DNA of 64,000 nucleotides from Saccharolobus shibatae B12. GTDB taxonomy: Archaea; Thermoproteota; Thermoprotei_A; Sulfolobales; Sulfolobaceae. The translations under genes were made by a program, and so were the position numbers. Each line of letters opens with the position of its first letter. Position 1 is the first letter of the stretch. Where the stretch lies: NCBI RefSeq assembly GCF_019175345.1, contig NZ_CP077717.1:1952001-2016000 (forward strand), in the 5' to 3' direction. Shown here piece after piece: positions 26,192 through 35,597 of the stretch. Below the pieces are notes generated by a model, which was not told where the DNA came from, searched no databases, and worked only from the letters and a program-made list of their open reading frames with translations.

Positions 26192-26896
26192 ATGCAAAAA
26201 TTTAACAGTGTAAGGGAACTGTCACAAGATCTAAAAAATACATTAATAGAGGTAATAGCATTAAGGGCAGACTTCGAATTAGCTATGGTAGAACAAACTT
26301 CACCCTGGCTAGTTAACGCGCCAACAGTAGATGACAGATTATTTACGGCTAAGCTAGTTTCAGATGAGCTGAATCATGGTTGGCAACTAGTGAGATTACT
26401 GGAAGAGTTTAACGTTAAGGATAGAGTAGTTAAAATTGAAGAAGCTAGATTGGGAATCCATATGTTGGAGGTATCTAATCTACCTCTATTTAACTGGGAA
26501 GATGTCATAGCATTTGTATTTTTAGTAGATAGGGCAGGGTTATATCAGTTGAGAGCAATTAAGGATTGTTCATTTGAACCATTAGCCAATTTGGCCTCTA
26601 GCATGATTAAGGAGGAAGAGACCCATTTATTTTTCTCTAAGAACGTATTGAAGGCCTATCAGAATAAGAATAGGTTACAAGCTGCGCTCAACTTCTGGTT
26701 CCCTAGAGCCTTAGAGATGCTATATAAAGTGAAATCCCTAAATGAGGTTCATCTTAGAGACCTTAACGTTTCCGAATTGATAAGTGATAAACTCATTGAA
26801 GATTACGTAAGATCGACTAATGAGGAGATGAGGAATTTTGGATTCGTTGAAGTAAACTACGATAAAAATCTCCACTATAATATTATACTAAAGTAA
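26192..26896 (+). CDS. PaaA/PaaC-like diiron oxygenase paralogue
   Basis: 234 residues, clearly related to the 25320-26090 product: FELAMVEQTSPWLVNAP, SDELNHGWQLVRLLEEF, FNWEDVIAFVFLVDRAG and IKEEETHLFF keep the diiron Glu and ExxH positions. It may be a second catalytic subunit or a structural partner, as PaaC is to PaaA. It is divergent from its paralogue and 69 bases before the aryl-CoA ligase pseudogene. Since the ligands are kept, it need not be structural only. Confidence 0.72.
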   Translation: MQKFNSVRELSQDLKNTLIEVIALRADFELAMVEQTSPWLVNAPTVDDRLFTAKLVSDELNHGWQLVRLLEEFNVKDRVVKIEEARLGIHMLEVSNLPLFNWEDVIAFVFLVDRAGLYQLRAIKDCSFEPLANLASSMIKEEETHLFFSKNVLKAYQNKNRLQAALNFWFPRALEMLYKVKSLNEVHLRDLNVSELISDKLIEDYVRSTNEEMRNFGFVEVNYDKNLHYNIILK

Positions 26897-26965
26897 ATTG
26901 CGAGATTTTAACGTACTAGATTAACAGCGTAAACTATATAAATTGGTTTAAAAAATTAAATAATA

Positions 26966-28559
26966 ATGACTACCAAGTATGGTAGAATTTTAAACGTAAC
27001 TGATGCGTTGTTTTCAAAATGGGACAATAATGAGGCAGATAAAAGAATAGCAATTTATTATAAAGATGAAGTTTGGTCATATCGCAAGGTAATAGAGGAA
27101 ATAAACAGAGTAGGTAATGCCCTAAGGGAATTAGGAGTGGAGAAAGAAAATAGGATATTGATGATAGCGTACGATACACCGTTCTTTATATCGATTTTCT
27201 ATGGTGCCATGAAAATTGGTGCGATCCTGGTACCGGTTAACACTTATTTAAAACCAGAGGAGTATCTTTTCCTTTTAGAGGATACTGGAGCTAAGGTATT
27301 GGCAATTGAACCAGACATTTGGCCCAAGTTAGCTCCATACCTTAAAGGTAGAGCTAATAAACTTAAACATGTTATAATTTTGCCCAATATATCAGAAACG
27401 CAGAAGATCATTTTCGAGGATCACAATCACAAGGCAGAGTTGACTTTTTATCATGGACTCGTTTCCACAGCCTCCACCCACTTAGAAGCTGAAAAGACTT
27501 CTCCAAACGATATGGCGTTTTGGCTCTATACGTCAGGGACTACGGGACATCCTAAAGCAGCAGTTCACTTACATAAAGACATATTAGTTGTTCTCGATAC
27601 CTATGTGAAAAACGTTCTCAAAATCAGTGAAAAAGATAGACTATTCAGCGCCTCTAAGCTATTTTTCGCTTATGGATTAGGAAATGGATCCTACTTCGCC
27701 TTTGGTAACGGTGCCTCAACCGTTCTGATGCCAGATAGAGTAGAACCCAGAAGGGTATTGGAGACCATACATAAATACAAACCAACTATTTTCTTTGGAG
27801 TACCTACTTTATACAACGCAATGCTACAGGTAGAGGATTGGAAGAATTACGACTTAACTAGTTTAAGATTTTGTGTTTCTGCTGGAGAACCTACCCCCGT
27901 TAATATATAATAAATGGAAAGAGAGATATGGCGTAGAAATTCTAGATGGTATTGGTTCCACTGAGGCACTTCACATATACATCTCTAACATTCAAGGTAA
28001 TTCTAAGTCTGGATGTACTGGGAAACCAGTGCCGGGATATGAAGTTAAAATAGTAGACGAAGACGGCAAGGAGGTTCCACCTAAAACTGTTGGGGATCTC
28101 TACGTGAAAGGAGATAGTGTAGCCATGTTTTACTGGAACGATTATGAAAGTACTAGAAAGAACATGGTGGGATCTTGGTTTAGAACTGGAGATAAGTTTT
28201 ACAGAGATGAAGAGAGATATTACTACTATGTTGGAAGGTCTGACGATATGGTTAAGACTTCAGGATTATGGGTTTCTCCAATAGAAGTGGAAGCAGCGCT
28301 GTTAACACATCCTGCAGTTCTAGAGGCTGCAGTTGTAGGTATTCCAGATGAGGTAGGATTAGTAAGGGTAGTTGGGTTTGTTACGCTAAAACAAGGGTAT
28401 TCGCCAAGTAGTGATTTAGCTGAGGAGATAAGGAATTACCTTAGGGAAAAATTAGACCATTATAAGGTTCCTAAAGAAATAAGGTTTGTTACGGAAATTC
28501 CTAAGACTGCAACCGGTAAGATACAACGATATAAGTTTAGGCTAGGGGAGATCAAATAA
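26966..28559 (+). pseudogene. Aryl-CoA ligase (benzoate-CoA-ligase-like), frameshifted
   Basis: The first frame (26966-27910) has the adenylation motif LYTSGTTGHPKAAVH and ends VSAGEPTPVNI. The second frame (through 28559) resumes with IYNKWKERYGVEILDGIGST and carries the A8 region (RTGDKFYRDEERYYY) and the C-terminal PKTATGKIQRYKF lysine loop. Removing one C from CCCCC at about 27893-27897 gives AGEPTPLIYNKWKERYG and one protein of about 530 residues. Such enzymes activate benzoate or other aryl acids with ATP and CoA, fitting the neighbouring oxygenase and crotonase. As sequenced, the product would lack its C-terminal half. Confidence 0.82.
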
Positions 28560-28671
28560 TTTATAAGGACAGTTAAAAAGAAATTAACCCTTTATAGAGA
28601 GGTCGATGAGCTTTATAACACTTGCTACAAGTAAGAAAATTTTTTAGTATTAATTTATAAGGTTGTTATTA

Positions 28672-29472
28672 ATGAAGATACAGTCATTGTTCTTTACACT
28701 CTATGGAGATTATGTGAAGGATTCTGGAGGAACGATAAGTTCTAAAAGTCTAATCGTAATCTTTAAGGAATTTGGATTTTCCGAAGGAGCAATAAGGGCA
28801 GGATTACATAGAATGAAGAAAGCAGGACTTATAGTGGGAATAAAAGGAGAAAATAGGAAAGTTAGCTACAAATTATCAGAAAAAGGTATGCTAAGATTAT
28901 TGGAAGGGACTAGGAGAGTTTATGAAAAAGTTAGGAGAAGATGGGATAATAAGTGGAGGATAGTAGTATATAATATCCCAGAGAACAATAGAGAACTAAG
29001 AGATAGGTTAAGGAGAGAGCTGAAGTGGCTCGGATTTGGTATGTTAGCGCAATCGACGTGGATCTCACCAAACCCAATTGAAGATACCTTAAAGAATTTC
29101 ATTAACGATCACTATGGTTCATCTAATGGTATACAAGTAGACATTTTCGTTGCCACTCATCTGGGAGAACCAAAGCGACTAGTAGAAAAGTGTTGGAATT
29201 TATCTGAGGTTGAACAAGCTTATAGAGCGTTCTTAGAAAAATGGACTGGAGTACTAGAAAAGGTAAGTAGTCTAAAAAGTAATGAGGCGTTCGTAACTAG
29301 GATACTACTTGTCCATGAATATAGAAAATTTTTAAACATTGATCCAGATTTGCCTGAGGATTTATTACCTTCAAATTGGATAGGGTATATAGCATACGAT
29401 CTATTTATGAAATTAAGGGAGGAACTTACTCCTAAGGCTAACGAGTTCTTTTATAAGGTTTATGAACCATGA
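28672..29472 (+). CDS. PaaX-family transcriptional regulator
   Basis: 266 residues from ATG 28672 (a TTG three codons earlier is open). An N-terminal winged helix (LIVIFKEFGFSEGAIRAGLH and RMKKAGLIVGIKGENRKVSY) is followed by the PaaX core: RWDNKWRIVVYNIPENNREL, LKWLGFGMLAQSTWISP and a C-terminal helical part. PaaX repressors respond to aryl-CoA such as phenylacetyl-CoA. Its place after the ligase suggests that it controls this island. The TATA-rich DNA at 28640-28660 is its probable promoter. Confidence 0.85.
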   Translation: MKIQSLFFTLYGDYVKDSGGTISSKSLIVIFKEFGFSEGAIRAGLHRMKKAGLIVGIKGENRKVSYKLSEKGMLRLLEGTRRVYEKVRRRWDNKWRIVVYNIPENNRELRDRLRRELKWLGFGMLAQSTWISPNPIEDTLKNFINDHYGSSNGIQVDIFVATHLGEPKRLVEKCWNLSEVEQAYRAFLEKWTGVLEKVSSLKSNEAFVTRILLVHEYRKFLNIDPDLPEDLLPSNWIGYIAYDLFMKLREELTPKANEFFYKVYEP

Positions 29473-29509
29473 AACATTTTTATCCCTTCAAATTACTTAT
29501 TAAAACAAC

Positions 29510-30196
29510 ATGTGTAGAATGTTTGCATATAATGGAGATGACAAGGAGCACTTAAGGAGACTTACTAATTGCCTAGTTAAGGCATCACTAAATGACCCAT
29601 TGGCTAACGAAACCCACGGTGATGGTTGGGGAATTGTAGCCATTACTAGTAATAATTTAATACACTATAGGAGTCATCTCCCAATATTTAAGGACGAAAA
29701 TCTAGAGAAAATCCTAAACTTGTTAGATGGTGAAATGAAAGTTATAATTCACGCTAGGCAAGCCAGCGATAAGAAACTAGTCTCTCCCTATTATTCCCAT
29801 CCTTACTTGGAAAGCACTCCAAAGTCAACACTATTCTTAGCCCATAATGGTACCGTTGATAAATACAAATTGGGTAGTATGCTAGGAATAGACCCCACGC
29901 ATATGGTTGATTCAGAACTCGTTGCTAAATATTTGGCAACATATGACGTCAAGGAGGTTGTCAAGTTGCAAGATTTTACACAATCTGCATTGAATTTATT
30001 AATCATGGAGATAAATAGGATTGATAGATCCTCCACAATCTACTTCTATAATTATTATAGAAAGGATAGGATAACAAGAAAAGAAGAGTACTATAAGTTA
30101 TACTTTAATAAAGGCGCTGTTTACTCCTCATCTTTAGCCTATACTGGTTGTGAAAAGGGAGAGGAGGTCAAGTTCGGGAATCTGGGAGAGCTATAA
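29510..30196 (+). CDS. Class II glutamine amidotransferase (YafJ/GAT-II type)
   Basis: 228 residues starting MCRMFAYNG, with Cys2 as the N-terminal nucleophile after Met removal. Further marks are ETHGDGWGIVA, IIHARQAS (Arg binding glutamine) and LFLAHNGTVDKY (oxyanion Asn-Gly). It hydrolyses glutamine to ammonia, with an unknown acceptor. It overlaps the glycosyltransferase remnant by one base, so it probably belonged to an operon now broken. Confidence 0.85.
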   Translation: MCRMFAYNGDDKEHLRRLTNCLVKASLNDPLANETHGDGWGIVAITSNNLIHYRSHLPIFKDENLEKILNLLDGEMKVIIHARQASDKKLVSPYYSHPYLESTPKSTLFLAHNGTVDKYKLGSMLGIDPTHMVDSELVAKYLATYDVKEVVKLQDFTQSALNLLIMEINRIDRSSTIYFYNYYRKDRITRKEEYYKLYFNKGAVYSSSLAYTGCEKGEEVKFGNLGEL

Positions 30197-30574
30197 TGAT
30201 TAACATTGTACTGAGGATATTATGGAGTGGAGGCGTGACCAGAGTAGCTTTGGAAGAAGCTAGGAATATGAACGCTAAATTAGGAGTTTACAGAAACGCT
30301 GGGACCAAATACGATTTATCGAAAGTCAATCTACAAGTACTTTTCGAGAAAAATAATAGTAAGTCCATTTACAAATCCTTAACCTCAATTTACGCTAAAA
30401 AATAGGGTGGTGTCACAACAGTAGATCTAGATAGTATAATGAGGGCAAGAGATATGATAAGAGGACCAGCAATATTTCATGACAAATTCGCTAAAATAAC
30501 GGGATATCTGAGGAAAAAGAAAGGGTAAAGCTGAAAGGTTAAAGGAATTTATAGAAGAGGCTGATTTGAGTTGA
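30196..30574 (+). pseudogene. Deleted glycosyltransferase remnant
   Basis: It opens with MINIVLRILWSGGVTRVALE, a typical N-terminus of a GT4-like transferase, and stops at 30405. After a stop, VDLDSIMRARDMIRGPAIF and, one frame on, KAERLKEFIEEADLS continue to TGA 30572-30574. Only about 125 codons of an expected 300 or more remain, so a large internal part is missing as well as frames. The downstream FkbM gene overlaps its last codons. Confidence 0.55.
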
Positions 30575-31371
30575 GAATAGAGGAGTTAAAACCTAAACCT
30601 CCGTCATTAAGAGAATATCTTAACGTTAAACCTTCAAATTTCCCATCTAGATTATTCCTATATTATACCTATTTAAAAACATATATTAACTTGAGGTATT
30701 TTAACAGATTTCCTAAGATAAACGAAGAATATACCAAACTATTAAAGGTGGAATATGAGGACATGTATTGGTATGTGAGAAAAGAAAATTTAATTCATGA
30801 TATTTGGATGATATTGCTTCATAACGAGCCAGAGGTTAGGAAATGGATTAGCTTCGAGAAAGGTATGATATTTGTTGACATAGGGGCATATATAGGTTCA
30901 TATACCATAAGGGCTGGGAAGAGAGGGGCAAATGTTATAGCCTTTGAACCCAATCCTATTTCCTTTAAAATTTTAGAACTTAACGTTAAGGAAAATGGGT
31001 TGACCAATAACGTTAAGTTTTTCAATAAGGCAGTTTGGAGTGCAATTTGCAAAATAGAACTATTTGCGAATAATGACATGACTTCAGCCTATGAGAGTAA
31101 GGGTAACAAGATTGTGGTTGACGCAATTACTTTAGATTCTCTTAACTTAAAAAAGGTAAATTTATTAAAGGTTGACGTTGAGGGTGGTGAATTGGAAGTA
31201 TTGAAAGGAGCCACGAATACCTTAGATATAACTGATAAAATTTTGATAGAAGTCAGGGAGGAGTTCGAGAAAGATATAAACTCGTTATTACGTGCAAATG
31301 GATTTAGACTAGTCAAGGTCGACATGACTTATGATAATATTGGAAATTTCTTATATGAGAGAGCTTCATAG
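30571..31371 (+). CDS. FkbM-family methyltransferase
   Basis: 266 residues from TTG 30571. SAM-binding landmarks FVDIGAYIGSYTIRAGKRG and VIAFEPNPISFKILELNVKE are followed by LLKVDVEGGELEVLKGA, the FkbM signature. Members methylate hydroxyls of sugars or secondary metabolites. It lies downstream of the amidotransferase and the glycosyltransferase remnant, so a role in glycan modification is plausible. Confidence 0.8.
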   Translation: MRIEELKPKPPSLREYLNVKPSNFPSRLFLYYTYLKTYINLRYFNRFPKINEEYTKLLKVEYEDMYWYVRKENLIHDIWMILLHNEPEVRKWISFEKGMIFVDIGAYIGSYTIRAGKRGANVIAFEPNPISFKILELNVKENGLTNNVKFFNKAVWSAICKIELFANNDMTSAYESKGNKIVVDAITLDSLNLKKVNLLKVDVEGGELEVLKGATNTLDITDKILIEVREEFEKDINSLLRANGFRLVKVDMTYDNIGNFLYERAS

Positions 31372-31488
31372 CAATTATTGAATAGTTAAAGTACTTTCTA
31401 TATATTACATTCATCTAAGATTTAGTAGTTCTATGAAAATACAGAGCCTTACAGTTAACTTTTTAACTATCACATTCTAATAACCCTC

Positions 31489-33156
31489 ATGGATCTATCG
31501 AAGCTATTGGAACCAATAAGAATTGGCGATGTCGTTTTAAAGAACAGAATAGCCATGTCCCCAATGATTAGCAATCTAGGCACGCCAGAGGGTTATCCAA
31601 GCGATACACACATAGCTTACTTAGCTGAGAGAGCTAAGGGAGGAGTCGGGTTAATTATAACGGAATACACATACGTTAATCATGTAGACGCTAGGGGGTC
31701 AGTTAACGAACTTGGAATGTATTCAGATGAGTTAACGCCAAAGTTCATGAGGTTAACTGAGTTAATTCACGCTTTAGGGAGTAAAATTTTCGTTCAATTG
31801 GTTCACGTTGGTAGGAAGACTAGGAAGGATATAATTTGGGGTAACAAACCAATAGCCCCTTCTCCCATTCCTATAATGGACGAAGTAAGGGAGATGACTA
31901 AGGAAGATATAGAAAGGGTTAAAAATGATTTCATAAACGCAGCAATGAGAGCTAAGAGGGCTGGATTTGACGGAATAGAACTTCATGGAGCTCACGGGTA
32001 TCTATTAGCCCAATTCTTATCTCCCGCGACAAATAAGAGGAATGATGAATACAAAGATGGTGTAAGGTTTGTAGAGGAAATCCTTAAGGGCATAAAGGAG
32101 AAAGTTAAAATCACTGTAGGTATAAGGATTAGTGTAACCGAATTCGACAATGAGGGGTTAACTCCAGAAATGGTAGCTGAAATAGGTAAGAGGCTTGAAA
32201 AGGCGGGGATAGATTATATTCACCTTTCTGCTGGTAGGGATGGTCCTTTAGGTTCTAGCATGCCATACTATTACAAGAGATTAGCATTCCTTGAAGAGGC
32301 TAAAGTTGTTAGGGATGCGGTTAATGTTCCATTATTCCTAGTGGGATCTATGATAACTCCAGAGGATGCGATTAAGGCGAGGGAAATTGGTGACGTCGTT
32401 GTGTTGGGGAGACAATTGTTGGCTGATCCCTATTGGCTAGAGAAAGCGAAAAGGGATTTACCAATAAGACCATGTATTAGGTGTAACCAGTCATGTAGGG
32501 GGGTTGTATATAAGGAGGTAAGATGTGATGTTAACCCAGAATTAGGTTGGGAGTTATTACCACCATTGGAGAAGGGAAAGGGAGGGGTTATCGTGGTGGG
32601 AGGAGGTGTAATGGGTTTAGAGGCTGCAAGGGTTTTAGCTTTGAGGGGCTTTACTGTAACCTTATATGAACAAAACAATAGGTTAGGAGGACAGTTCCTA
32701 CTTTACAAGGATCCTTGGAAGGTCAAGGAGTTCTTGGAGTTAATTAGTTACTACGAGAAAGAGTTAAAGAGGCTTAATGTTGAGGTTAAGCTTAACGCTA
32801 AGATGGAGTGTTCTGATTGTATAATGGCTATACCCGATTACGAAATACCTAAAATGCCAGATGTCAAGGGAGAAAAGGTGTTGATAGATTCCAACCTTTA
32901 CGTTTATCACGACTACGCCTTTGAACTTGCTAAATATAACGAGGTTTTCATGACTGAGAGGTCGTTTAAGGGGTTGGACAGAACTAGGGAGTACTTGCTG
33001 AGAAAGGAGTTAAGTGAGGTTGGTGTGAAGTTCTTAGAGGAAAGAAATAGCATGAGGTTTGACGTGGAGATACATAATGTCGTTGATGATCAACCCAGTA
33101 TTGGTAAGTCTATACAAAGAGGTTACTGGTTAGGTAGAACTTTCAAGTCATATTAA
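31489..33156 (+). CDS. Old-yellow-enzyme/2,4-dienoyl-CoA reductase-like protein, shortened C-terminus
   Basis: 555 residues. The N-terminal FMN barrel is complete ([42 protein letters not shown]-like strand, [10 protein letters not shown]). The [4Fe-4S] cysteines lie in [10 protein letters not shown] with a fourth further on (CDVNPEL). The FAD fold starts at [21 protein letters not shown]. Full-length relatives are about 640-730 residues and carry a second nucleotide-binding fold inside the FAD domain. Here only about 190 residues follow and no second GxGxxG is seen. It could therefore use a separate electron donor. It may act on the aromatic or enoyl-CoA products of the upstream island. Confidence 0.82.
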   Translation: MDLSKLLEPIRIGDVVLKNRIAMSPMISNLGTPEGYPSDTHIAYLAERAKGGVGLIITEYTYVNHVDARGSVNELGMYSDELTPKFMRLTELIHALGSKIFVQLVHVGRKTRKDIIWGNKPIAPSPIPIMDEVREMTKEDIERVKNDFINAAMRAKRAGFDGIELHGAHGYLLAQFLSPATNKRNDEYKDGVRFVEEILKGIKEKVKITVGIRISVTEFDNEGLTPEMVAEIGKRLEKAGIDYIHLSAGRDGPLGSSMPYYYKRLAFLEEAKVVRDAVNVPLFLVGSMITPEDAIKAREIGDVVVLGRQLLADPYWLEKAKRDLPIRPCIRCNQSCRGVVYKEVRCDVNPELGWELLPPLEKGKGGVIVVGGGVMGLEAARVLALRGFTVTLYEQNNRLGGQFLLYKDPWKVKEFLELISYYEKELKRLNVEVKLNAKMECSDCIMAIPDYEIPKMPDVKGEKVLIDSNLYVYHDYAFELAKYNEVFMTERSFKGLDRTREYLLRKELSEVGVKFLEERNSMRFDVEIHNVVDDQPSIGKSIQRGYWLGRTFKSY

Positions 33157-33201
33157 AAACATTTCATCACGTTTTTCAGCCCTGGCCACTCTAATCATTC
33201 A
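33148..33201 (-). ncRNA. Possible C/D box sRNA overlapping a gene 3' end
   Basis: On the minus strand, AATGATTAG (C-like) is followed by GAGTGGCCAGGG, then CTGA (D'), six bases, TGATGA (C') and about 12 bases ending near ATGA (weak D). The D'-C' spacing is right for an archaeal 2'-O-methylation guide, but the outer boxes are imperfect. It lies between convergent genes. Confidence 0.25.
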
Positions 33202-33357
33202 AAATGACATTTTCTTTTAATTCTTTTTAAAGCTTATGACGAATATGAGTGAAGACAACTATTCCTCCCGTGTCAAACTAGAAAGAGAATAACCATCAAC
33301 TGAACATAAACAAGAAAAAACAAAAAGGATTTTAGCTTTTATTATTCCTTCATGAGC

Positions 33358-33558
<201 letters not shown>

Positions 33559-33581
33559 TCAAGTTATCCTTATGTTAATCT

Positions 33582-33595
33582 CTTAAATATACTTT
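33582..33595 (-). promoter_or_regulatory. TATA/BRE promoter of sso7d
   Basis: On the minus strand AAAGTATATTTAAG has purines (BRE-like) just before a TATA box, about 36 bases from ATG 33552. This leaves a short leader of about ten bases, consistent with a strongly expressed gene. Confidence 0.55.
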
Positions 33596-33761
33596 ACGGT
33601 TTTAACTCAAGTATAACTTAAGGTAATATCATAAGACTAAAAAGAGTTAATCCTTTAAGAGAAGAATATAACTTATTTTCAGAAATATAGGTTCTAAATA
33701 ACAAACATTCAAAAAACTTGATTTAGAAGAAGATAGAAATTTAAAAAGGTTTTAGTTAAGG

Positions 33762-33956
33762 TTAGGAATACCAGATCCAACCATAATATGATTTCTTTTC
33801 TTTTTGTAATGAACGCCACTCTTCTGGAAACTCATTTCTCAAGTATTCCTCTGGTAATCTAGCCATGTCGTAAGTAATGGGAGTGTTAACTCTAGAATTG
33901 TCATTCTTTTTATCTTCTTTCTTGTGACTAATTTTGAGGTTTATCATACATTTCAC
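33762..33956 (-). CDS. Small hypothetical protein
   Basis: 64 residues, very basic at the N-terminus (KISHKKEDKKNDNSR), with an aromatic-rich tail ending YYGWIWYS. A TATA-like CTATATATAG lies just upstream of the start, which supports expression. No family known. The product could be a small cytosolic protein or a chance frame. Confidence 0.4.
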   Translation of the reverse strand: MKCMINLKISHKKEDKKNDNSRVNTPITYDMARLPEEYLRNEFPEEWRSLQKEKKSYYGWIWYS

Positions 33957-34109
33957 CCTAACTATATATAGGCCTTCTAATTTATAAACTTATCTAACAT
34001 AAGTTAAAAGGGTTAAAACATATAAAACCTTAGGAATACTTTCCCATCTTCAATGAATAATACTTTCAGTGTACTGGATCTAATTCTTTTTTGAAGAAAC
34101 GATAATGAG

Positions 34110-34328
34110 ATGTACCCATACTTGATTGGAGTAACTAGGAACACTTATTACATCGTGATGGAATCTGAGAGGAACCCGTTAGAGTCATACCTAGTAAGGA
34201 TAGTGTACAAGGATAAAAGCGTAATCAATTATTCGTGTAGTTGCAAGGGATTTGCAATGAGAGGAAAATGCAAACACATAGCCATTGCTAAAAATAAGGT
34301 GAGATTTATAAACGAGGAGAGGGTATGA
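34110..34328 (+). CDS. SWIM zinc-finger protein
   Basis: 72 residues. SCSCKGFAMRGKCKHIAIAK supplies the CxC...CxH pattern of a SWIM domain, preceded by three strands (YLVRIVYKDKSVINYS). Stand-alone SWIM proteins bind DNA or help recombination-related complexes. It overlaps the next gene by four bases (ATGA), so the two are translated together. Confidence 0.78.
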   Translation: MYPYLIGVTRNTYYIVMESERNPLESYLVRIVYKDKSVINYSCSCKGFAMRGKCKHIAIAKNKVRFINEERV

Positions 34329-34855
34329 ATCTTGTGAGGCTCAGAACCCATTACGTCTTTTCGACGGGACTATTGACACTTCTGGACTCCGTACTCTTTC
34401 ATGAATATTTTTACTACACTCTAATCTTTAGCGGAATAGTTTCAGTAATAGGTAATTCCTTGATTGATAGGATCGGCCATAAGGAGATCGCAACTAGGTA
34501 CGGATATATCCCAGTAAGGACACCGTTGACCCACACAATCCCCAGAAGTATAGCTTGGGGTATAATCTCCGTAGTCCCAATCCTTATCCCCCTATTGATT
34601 TATTATTACGGATTGAGCTATCACGAATACTATTTCTCCCTTAACAATAAAGTAGTGTTACTAACACTGTTAAACGGTGTAATTATTGGACCCTCCCATA
34701 TGCTCTTAGACGTATTCACCGAGAGGGGAATCTACGTTAAAAAACACGGAAAATGGAGAAGATTTGCATTAGCACATTTCAGATATGATAATCCGGCAAT
34801 TAACGGTTTAGCAATAATAGCTGGTGCCGTAATGATATATCTGGCTTATCTCTGA
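34325..34855 (+). CDS. DUF1286 membrane protein
   Basis: 176 residues with about four or five membrane helices and conserved polar motifs RTHYVFSTGLL, DRIGHKE, TPLTHTIPRS and GPSHMLLDVFTERGIY, characteristic of DUF1286. The His and Asp placements recall membrane-bound metal-dependent hydrolases (YdjM class). DUF1286 genes occur in Sulfolobus chromosomes and in some of its plasmids and viruses. Function unknown. Confidence 0.75.
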   Translation: MNLVRLRTHYVFSTGLLTLLDSVLFHEYFYYTLIFSGIVSVIGNSLIDRIGHKEIATRYGYIPVRTPLTHTIPRSIAWGIISVVPILIPLLIYYYGLSYHEYYFSLNNKVVLLTLLNGVIIGPSHMLLDVFTERGIYVKKHGKWRRFALAHFRYDNPAINGLAIIAGAVMIYLAYL

Positions 34856-34948
34856 GAGCTTCACCTTTAAGAAAAAGCTAGTTCTGATATCTTCTACGCC
34901 TTAAAAGGCAAGAGTTACGCTCATCCATTCGGGTCTACATCTTTAATA

Positions 34949-35518
34949 TTAACTAATTTGTTGCACTACAGCCCATCTCTCCATTAAATTCTTTCCTTCC
35001 CTTATTATCTTAAATTGACCAAGTATTTTCTTCCATTCGTCTCCACTAACATCCATTTTATCCTTTATGAGAAAGCTTCTTGTAACGCTTATGTAAGCTA
35101 AACCATTATCCTTTAAAATCCTCTTAATCTCCTTTAGAGCCCCATTGTGGTCTGAAGTACAACATAGCATTAGGTTAGAGAAAACAAAGTCAATACTTTT
35201 ATCTTTAATAAATTCCAGTTTTTGAGCTGGTGCTACATACGGTATAACGTTATTCAAAGACAACTTTTGGACTTTCTCCTTTAATCTCCTTATTGCCCTC
35301 TCGTCCGGGTCTACTGCGTAAACGGTTTTCACGATTCTAGCGAGGATTGTAGTGAAGAACCCGGGACCACATCCCAAATCCACTACCGTGTAGTCCTCTT
35401 TTAGATATTTCACGAATCTTGATAGTATCCTATTAGGAGGTGAAACCAGAGACCTTAAAGGATTATCAAGAACTAGTGGATTAATGTATCTATCGTTTTT
35501 GCTCATTAATGTGTGCAT
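34949..35518 (-). CDS. Class I SAM-dependent methyltransferase
   Basis: 189 residues from ATG 35518. Although a TTG ten codons upstream is open, ATG 35518 sits about 33 bases from the TATA box. It carries [18 protein letters not shown] (motif I), [12 protein letters not shown] (motif II) and [13 protein letters not shown] (motif IV). Two adjacent cysteines near the active site are unusual. Small-molecule, quinone or arsenite-type substrates are possible; no neighbour points to one. Confidence 0.75.
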   Translation of the reverse strand: MHTLMSKNDRYINPLVLDNPLRSLVSPPNRILSRFVKYLKEDYTVVDLGCGPGFFTTILARIVKTVYAVDPDERAIRRLKEKVQKLSLNNVIPYVAPAQKLEFIKDKSIDFVFSNLMLCCTSDHNGALKEIKRILKDNGLAYISVTRSFLIKDKMDVSGDEWKKILGQFKIIREGKNLMERWAVVQQIS

Positions 35519-35545
35519 TTCTTTCTCTCTAATTAAATTTTTTCC

Positions 35546-35576
35546 CAATATTTAAAGGGGAACAAAGTATATAACC
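35546..35576. promoter_or_regulatory. Divergent promoter pair
   Basis: CAATATTTAAAGG (read on the minus strand, 35546-35558) fits the methyltransferase start at 35518. AAGTATATAACC (35565-35576) fits the HAD gene start at 35598. The boxes lie back to back, so the two genes may be co-regulated. Confidence 0.45.
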
Positions 35577-35597
35577 TTAAAAATTAGTGAAAAACAC

